Assembly: GCA_010909165.1 (NCBI GenBank)
Contig: VJWM01000182.1
Location: 248,001-312,000 of the forward strand
Source: Anthoceros angustus
Lineage: Eukaryota; Streptophyta; Anthocerotopsida; Anthocerotales; Anthocerotaceae
Direction of reading: 5' to 3'
Length of the DNA stretch: 64,000 nucleotides
Positions 57,659-64,000 of the stretch are shown here, in pieces. The notes beneath the pieces are model-generated. The model was not told where the DNA came from. It did no database searches and worked only from the letters and a program-made list of their open reading frames with translations. A program made the translations under genes and the position numbers. Each line of letters begins with the position of its first letter. The first letter of the stretch is position 1.

Positions 57659-59887
57659 TTAGCTTATTGTTGGACATGCACCCGACCACGAGGGCAGAGT
57701 CTCACGTTGTTGAGCTTTCCAAGTGGCTATGTTGCTGTGAAGTAAGTCGGGACGATCCGTGACAAGTAGATCGCAACCTAAGTCTAAACACTCCAGCTGC
57801 ACAGCCCGACCACGAAAGTATGAGAGCAGTTGGTTAGCATCTCCTACTGCTGGAGTCGTGAACATGCATTTCCAAGGTGATTTTACCTGTCCAATGTCTG
57901 TGTCCAGATGATCCCCGAAAACGGCCATGAGCCGCTGCACATGGTATGGATCAAAAGTTAATCAGAAGGCTGACATGAAGGTCGTAAGTATTGCACACGT
58001 TTGAACAGTTCTCACCTGTCTCTTTTTGAACGCTTTCACGAGTCTCCTATTCAGAACCTACGGGAAATAACATGTCAGACATACTCGGTGTGCAGATCAA
58101 AGTGGCAAACACATGACATATGGCAGGCAATCACCTTGTAACCAAACCGGTGTGCTGTGGTCCCAACAATCTCGAATTGCATTGGCACGAGCCACAGCAA
58201 CCCACAAAGGTGGAGGACGTACCTGCAAAGAAGTTTCCACTTTGCTGTTAACTTTCTTGTGGTTCATCGTATTACAACTCTCACTGCCAGTCCCATGTTT
58301 TGGGAAAGCTTAAACCAACCTCATGCTCAAATCCTACTTACATGAATATCATAGAATTCACATCGGGTGAAGTTGGAACTCCAGAGGGCTTCAGTCTCTG
58401 AACCTGCAGATTGCACAACACAGCACCAGACCATTAGCCCATACTCAAAGAACAAAAAGAGACGGAATGACCTATTCCAACATCATCCATCCTCGACTTA
58501 CCTCTCTATTTGCTTCAGGTGGAATAGCACCCAAAATGACTCGATCCATGAGCTGGTATTTCTCCACGGTCTGTAGGAATCTGCTAGTCAAATTAGCATT
58601 ACTTACAGGCTGCTTTTGAAAGCTTACAGTCTACACCAAAATGCATTAAAAAAAACACTCAAGCATGGTCATTGTATGAAGTAAGTCGAGTCATTGCTGA
58701 GCTTAAATTGATTCACGAACAAATACCAGCATACATTTATGGTGCCAGTCACGTACTCAGCAAATTGAATGCTGCTCACCTGGAGAGTGTCTGCAACAGC
58801 ATCCGCGTCCTTAAAGTCCAGGTAAAAGACCAGATCGTCAACTGCAGCAAACTCGGAGAAGACCTGAAACAAAAGGATCAACATTCACTTCTTTTTGTAC
58901 ATTAGCGTTGTGCATACTGAATACATTTTCATACGAAAGATAGAACTCAACCTCAGTCAACGTTGGAACCAGGTGGCCTTGGCCACGATAGGGATAAGTG
59001 ATACCGCCGTCCAGAGTGAACCAGTAAGCTGCATCAAGGCTCCTGCAAATAGAGCCAGTTGAGGTTATGGGAAACGCCTAACAGAGCAACAGCACCGGCA
59101 AAGTGAAGCACAAGGTGGCCAAATAAAGGCACCCAGAAACTTGAGGGTAAACCTTTCACCTTATCTCATCAAGGTTCAGGTCGGAGACCAAGCCAGCACC
59201 GTCTGTTGTGGCATTGACGGTCAAATTGTGCATAATAACCTGGAGAGCAAAACGTGCATCACTGCCTTAGCCACAAGATACAACCTTATAAGAGGGCAGC
59301 CAGCAATCAGACAAGCAAATAGGCCAGAAGTGGAGACCACTCATACTCAAGTAAAGGGCCACTCAAGAACTAAAGAACGCTGTACCAAATGGTCATCTTT
59401 CGTTTTCTGGATGTCAAACTCCAGCATTTGCGTCTGCCGTTTCACACCCTTGTCGTCCACGAAGTGCACCGCATTTCTCAACGCCATCATCGTGTTCTCG
59501 GGATGAACTTTCGATCCACCTCTGCGATCGCAAAACCATTCCCGAACATGAACCTTACATGGCCAGGCAGAGGTACAGCTGACAATCACTGACCGCTTGA
59601 TTAGGTCACTCGCATTCAGAAGCTCCATAACAAGAGGACATGGCGCAGTATCTGGAAATGAAGACACCTACAGACGCCCGGTCCTTCCAAAATCTGGCGA
59701 ACACAACAATCTGGAGCCTCAAGATCGAAATGTACCTGTGACTGGCATGGACTGGATACTTGAGCCGGCTAAGCACAGGAGCATCTGTAACCAGAATGTC
59801 TTTACGGATGTAATTCTCATACACGTGCTTGAAGGTGAGAAACAGAGCGATCCCTGCCCCGACAGCAGCCGTCATGGTCGCTCCCAT
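57659..59887 (-). CDS. GDPD: Glycerophosphodiester phosphodiesterase / lysophospholipase D-like, membrane anchored
   Basis: Ten exons on the minus strand close in phase: 59887-59736, 59521-59386, 59239-59160, 59042-58952, 58863-58780, 58570-58502, 58403-58342, 58222-58135, 58057-58016, 57934-57659, for 359 residues. An N-terminal hydrophobic helix (AAVGAGIALFLTF) precedes the TIM-barrel entry motif SHRGGSKVHPENT and MLEFDIQKTKD. The second motif reads VIMHN where the family usually has HD, so an Asp-to-Asn change is visible. MYVLHLCGLLWLVP is typical of the GDE4/GDE7 (lysophospholipase D) branch. Substrate inferred as lysophospholipids or glycerophosphodiesters; ER or other endomembrane. Converges on MED31 with a 132-bp gap. 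Confidence 0.9.
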
Positions 59888-60651
59888 CTTGTGGCACTCC
59901 TTCTTGCGGCCCTCCCTCCGTTTTCCTCAGTGTCCCCGCGGAACTGATGTTGAAAAACCTGAGTCAGGACAAACAGACCAACATCACAACACACAAACTT
60001 AGGACAACGAGTCCTCAAAATCATTCACAGTGCCATGCGTCCTAGGCCTTTACACGTTATATAGGGATGTGAGCTCGGAGTGAGTGTTCCATGATCCTGA
60101 AGCACAGCACCCTGCTATCCTAGAATAGTACTTGGAACAACCAAGAACTGGAGTCATGGTCGGGTGGACCACCAAGACAGTCTAAAAATCGGGACCGAAA
60201 ACATTAAATTATGCACCCAGACGACAGTTTCTTTTAGCGGAATAACGAAGACGTCATCACTGGGACAAAGTCTTTAAACGGCGGCCAATGTACTCCGCAA
60301 TCCGAGCCATGGGAGGTGGTCTTTAACCTGTTCCTTTACAAAAGAATACACACAATTTCCGGCTATTAGCCAGCATTGGGGCCCCATCACAAGTCCATTT
60401 GGTTGAAGGACTGAGAGAGACGGTGAAATCCATGAGCTCAACCATAGGGGCTCGTCTTTGACATCATCCTTGTGTGGATGTGTACACCACATGTTCAAAA
60501 GGAACTGATGAACGTGAATGTCTACACTAGAAGTTCACAAGGAGCTGTGTGTGTATGTGAATGTGTACACTGGTACGAGTTCACAAGGAACTGTTTATGT
60601 AGACAGCTTATGTACAACAATTGTGCATGACTTGGGTCCGGACTTGAGGTT
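59888..60651. other. Intergenic, no gene seen
   Basis: Upstream of GDPD and downstream of the rhodanese gene. Imperfect short repeats (TTCACAAGGARCTGT, twice, with GTGTACACT words) lie at 60530-60595. No coding motif was recognised. Confidence 0.5.
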
Positions 60652-61785
60652 CTAAGCGGCTATGACAGTTTCTCCAGAAAGTGGCAGATTTTCGTGGGAC
60701 CATTGATTTAGACCGTCCTTCAAGTGAAAGACATTTGAAAAGCCTGCTTGCTGAAGCTCATAGATGGCTTTGAGAGATCTGCAAGAGAGGGGGGCCAATA
60801 TCAAGAAGGGATCCCTCGTTGTTACATTCTCCCAGCACAGCACAGTGTACCTGGATTGGCGACCAAACATCCGTTCTGGGTCGTTAAACTTCTTAGCTTT
60901 GGGGCCCTTCCTCTCCACATACGTCAACAGAGTGCCGCCAATGTCGCAAATGACAACCAACTTCTTGTTCTTGTCACCGCCCACTGCTTCCAGTGCTTGT
61001 TGTATGAATTCAGGGTTTCTCTCTGAGATGTGTGTTCAGAAGTGAGTGCCACTGCTGGCTACGGTGAAGTTGAAGGTGCAATGTGAGAGGAGAGGTGCGC
61101 ACCTGTGCCGGCGAAATTGGTGATGAGAGCGTAGCCAAGCCTTCTGCACTCCAACATCATGTCATCATCCAAGGATTGAGTGAGACGGCGAAATCCATGA
61201 GCGCCAAGTGCAGCATCACACTGACTGGCTACCTAAGGTTGGCTTTGAGGTCATCTCCTTGTATGAGCCGGAAGAGTGGTGCACTGTAAGCACCCTCCGC
61301 ATGAACCTGCAGAATGATACACCACAGTGGCCAGTTATGGTAGCAGCATCAGCATTCATGACAGGAGTAGGAGCTGCTTGCAAGCTGGTGGCTGACCTCT
61401 GCGTACGCTTCGGGCTCTCGGACATCCAGAAGCACAGCTTCGCCCGCTGCCACCAAGGCAGCAACCTGCGAGCAATCCAGGCTCTGGACGTTCCTCTCTG
61501 TCAGGACTCTATGCACCTCTGCAACCACCACGATGGGCGCACTTGAAATCAGGAACCCACCCAACCCAACATGCCATTCCCGTAGCACATGATCCAGAGA
61601 GAAGAAGAAAGCGACGAACCAACCCACGCAGTGTACTTGAAGGAGTCATCAAACCAGGATCCCACGAACCCGCGCCTCGCAGCTACATCCTCCTTGAACT
61701 TGCTGAGCTTGGCCTCCATGGTGTGCTCCGCCACGAACTTCTTGTAGAACCAACTCTGCTCCTGCAGCTGCTGCTGCTCAGACTT

Positions 61786-61817
<32 letters not shown>

Positions 61818-61977
61818 CCGCCCTTGGGCGCAGCAGCACGCCATCGCAACATGGATTGCTGCTGGTTCCACAAAGCTGACGAGACTTGAACGCTAATAGC
61901 TGGGTGGAGGAGTGGTTGAAGGAACAGAAGGAGGTGAGGCGAAAATGCGAAGAAGGGGGAGCGAGGCAAGAAGCCAT
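60652..61977 (-). CDS. Plastid rhodanese-like domain protein
   Basis: Six exons on the minus strand close in phase: 61977-61620, 61518-61397, 61306-61233, 61143-61103, 61022-60851, 60778-60652, for 297 residues. The first 50 or so residues (MASCLAPPSSHFRL) look like a transit peptide, followed by a nine-Gln run from a CTG/CAG tract (61790-61815). The rhodanese domain shows AVLLDVREPEAYAE, HAEGAYSAPLFRLI and the active-site loop VICDIGGTL with the catalytic Cys. It then has RKGPKAKKFNDPERMFGRQS and SLKAIYELQQAGFSNVFHL. The insertion between the Cys loop and the SRSLKA helix is typical of plant plastid sulfurtransferases (STR group). The sulfur acceptor is unknown. Confidence 0.9.
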
Positions 61978-62724
61978 GGCAACCGATCGCACCCTCTCTC
62001 ACGCCGCTTCTACCTTCCACACACACACACACAATTTGATGGGTGCAGCAAGCTCGGTCGCCTGTTTGCGAAAATATCCACTTGGCATTGTTGTGGGCCA
62101 CAAGTACGTCCTACTAAGTGGTTTGGCATCGCCAAGACGAGATACAGGGGCTCCCGAATTGGTCCACGTCCATCGAGAGACCATCCCTGCCATGACAAGC
62201 TCACCAAGCTAGCCGTGCACATGTCCACCTTCCTCTCAGTCCCGGCTTCGAAGAGAGACGTCTCAGAAGGGTGATGAAACTGCTTCCAAGTCCAAGGGTT
62301 TCCCCACGAAAAGCGCTGGCCCCATGTAGGATACAGGTGCGGTGGGCGGAGAAACCTCAAAGGGGTTCGACCCACAGTTGTGACCGAAGAGCGCTTGCAC
62401 CACAGCTGGACGGAATTCCGGAGCTGCAGGCATGGCTTGTGAGGGCTACCTGTATGGCAACAGCCGACTGCATTCTCGCATCAGGCTGGCTGCGATGCAA
62501 ATCAGGGACTGGCAAATTCCAAACGTTACCCCGTGACGAGGCCATGATTGTTTACAACAGGTAGCCCCACAGGGCATGGTGATGGGTGGCACCCACCCAC
62601 CAAGCACTGATCCGTCCCAAGGACGCTAAACTGTAGAGTTCCATGCAACTCGTGTCCGGATGGGAGGACAACACTCTCCCTCGACCTCGACGCATGGCTT
62701 TGAACACATCCACGTCCGACTCAG
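61978..62724. other. Intergenic, no gene seen
   Basis: Upstream region of the rhodanese gene and 3' flank of the lectin-domain gene. It contains a short (CA)n run near 62020. No motif-bearing frame was found. Confidence 0.5.
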
Positions 62725-63593
62725 TTATGAGACCTCGGGAGGCAAAGAAGTGGAGAAGGACCAGGCGTAGACGAAATTGTTCTCCGCGTTCAAACCGGTG
62801 GCAGCCGAGAATCCCACATACGAGAGCGGGTTGATGATGCTGAGCAGATCGAGGTAGTAGGAGAAGAGGAACGTTTTCTGCGCGGACCCCTTAGCGGCAT
62901 ACACCGTCACGAGATGCCGGAATGCGTCGTAATCCACCCACACGGTCGCCTGCTGCGGGGGGAGAATGAACTTGTCTATGACGATACCTGAGACGTCCGC
63001 CGTGATCTCGGACACAATGCTGTTGACATCCAGCCCGATGTGGGGTACGAATCCGGGGTCCCACGCGTTCTGGAAGGTGTCGATCTCCACCGCAACCGTG
63101 CGGATAGCGGGGTCCCCGTTGGGGTAGTCCTCGGAGAAGATCCCGATGTGGCCCCCGACGGCCGAGGCATTGACGTAGGGCGTGGGCGCGATGACAAACG
63201 CCAGCCCGTCGGCAGTTCCGGAGACATTCGACCCGCCAGGCGGCGCCTGGATGGCGAATGTGAAGTTGGTGGAGAAGGAGACGGGCGTGCCGGTGCTGGG
63301 ATCCAGGAAGGGGACGGAATCGTTGTAGAATGCACCCGCCGTGGTGTTCCGGTCTGGCCCCACGAGCGACACGAAGTTGGTTGCGTAGAAGGCCTTCTCG
63401 CTCAAGGTGATGGGCGAATCGGGGCTCCACTCGCTGACGCTGAAGCTCACGAGTTGTCCCGGCAGACCGCTGTCGCCGCCGACTGTCCACACAGCGGTGA
63501 GGAGCAGAGCCAGGCGTGCAGCAGCGACAGCGCCAGGGGAGTGTAGCCCACACTGGCGTGACCGGTACGAGGTCGAGTCGAGGAGGAAGCCAT
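62725..63593 (-). pseudogene. L-type (legume) lectin-domain gene with a broken 5' end
   Basis: The frame 62725-63492 encodes a legume-lectin beta-sandwich: TNFTFAIQ, ADGLAFVIAPTP, the beta-chain signature VAVEIDTFQN, HIGLDVNSI, VWVDYDA and a final VGFSAATGLNAE. In the lectin frame a hydrophobic ARLALLLTAVW stretch, a probable signal peptide, sits just before the domain, but no ATG precedes it in that frame. The nearest ATG (63593, opening MASSSTRPRT) is in another frame that also becomes hydrophobic (PLALSLLHAW) before ending. A one-base indel near 63510-63540, or an overlooked tiny intron, would explain this. The product stops right after the lectin domain, with no transmembrane or kinase part, unlike LecRKs. 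Confidence 0.65.
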
Positions 63594-63799
63594 GGCTGGG
63601 CTGCTTGGGCTGCTGGTGCCGCCGCCGAGGCTGAGGGGCCTTGGCTGATGACTCTGTGTGCCATTGTATTGCATGCCATTGCTAGATATATAGTGCGGAC
63701 TCGGATCCCTGCCGGGAATCCGATGGGTGTCAGTCAAGGAGGGGATTGATTGGCCAAGTATCCTAGATAGAAGAAAAATGGTACAGTAATAAATTATGA

Positions 63800-63800
<1 letters not shown>

Positions 63801-63869
<69 letters not shown>

Positions 63870-63915
63870 GTTATTGTTATTGTTATTGTTATTGTTATTA
63901 TTATTATTATTATTA
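63801..63915. repeat. (ATT)n microsatellite
   Basis: About 38 trinucleotide units of ATT/TTA with a central stretch of TTATTG interruptions (about 63869-63896). Confidence 0.98.
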
Positions 63916-64000
63916 TATGAAATGGGTTTCAAAGGACATCTAAAACTACCCCTTAACCACCGCGGTATGTGTGACCTTGTTTTTTTCGGTTGTATTGTAC

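Noticed and set aside
60274-60498. Minus-strand frame ending in a VYSFVKEQ-like stretch, with weak similarity (GAAATCCATGAGC) to 61190
   Set aside because: Similarity is limited to a short word and the frame has no domain; possibly a small old duplication only.
63447-63932. Minus-strand frame with a poly-Asn run
   Set aside because: It arises from reading through the (ATT)n microsatellite and partly overlaps the lectin leader in another frame.

Overview
The window is nuclear DNA from a land plant with a compact genome. The gene products are plant-like: a plastid rhodanese, a very-long-chain aldehyde decarbonylase of the CER1 family, a plant-type GnTI, a peroxisomal MFP ending in a PTS1 tripeptide, plant-type O-fucosyltransferase and prolyl 4-hydroxylase. 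Genes are densely packed on both strands, and most introns are about 70-130 nt with GT-AG ends. A gene with the N-terminal signature of the centriole protein CEP295/Ana1 points to a plant with flagellated sperm, so a bryophyte or lycophyte-like seedless plant is my best guess. The species cannot be fixed from sequence alone.

Layout. 0.6-6.4 kb: two tail-to-tail ALDH2-family genes with matching exons; the second has lost its catalytic cysteine. 6.5-12.6 kb: the CEP295-like gene. 12.65-14.3 kb: prolyl 4-hydroxylase (convergent). 14.5-17.8 kb: gene-poor, with two decayed non-LTR retroelement 3' ends and many short tandem duplications. 17.8-32.5 kb: a gene-dense block with intronless GnTI, an 18-exon peroxisomal MFP, a plastid PH-like protein, an O-fucosyltransferase-family protein, RPAIN and GAR1 (divergent), and a LAT/PUT transporter. 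32.5-39.3 kb: AT-rich and gene-free, with a direct-repeat pair and satellite-like arrays. 39.3-62 kb: CER1-like, a FYVE-ankyrin protein, an unrecognised proline-rich repeat protein, annexin, a conserved plastid protein, ASCC2, MED31, GDPD and a plastid rhodanese. 62.7-63.6 kb: an L-type lectin-domain gene whose 5' end looks frameshifted. An (ATT)n microsatellite closes the window.

The genes are mostly unrelated housekeeping functions: glycan processing, beta-oxidation, rRNA pseudouridylation, transcription, ribosome-associated and repair co-factors, and lipid metabolism. They do not form one pathway. I rebuilt exon joins by hand from splice consensus, reading-frame phase and family alignment; where phases closed exactly I give exon ends. 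The most unusual items are the cysteine-less ALDH, the CEP295 homologue, the repeat-built proline-rich gene and the retroelement insertion with a possible 12-bp target duplication.
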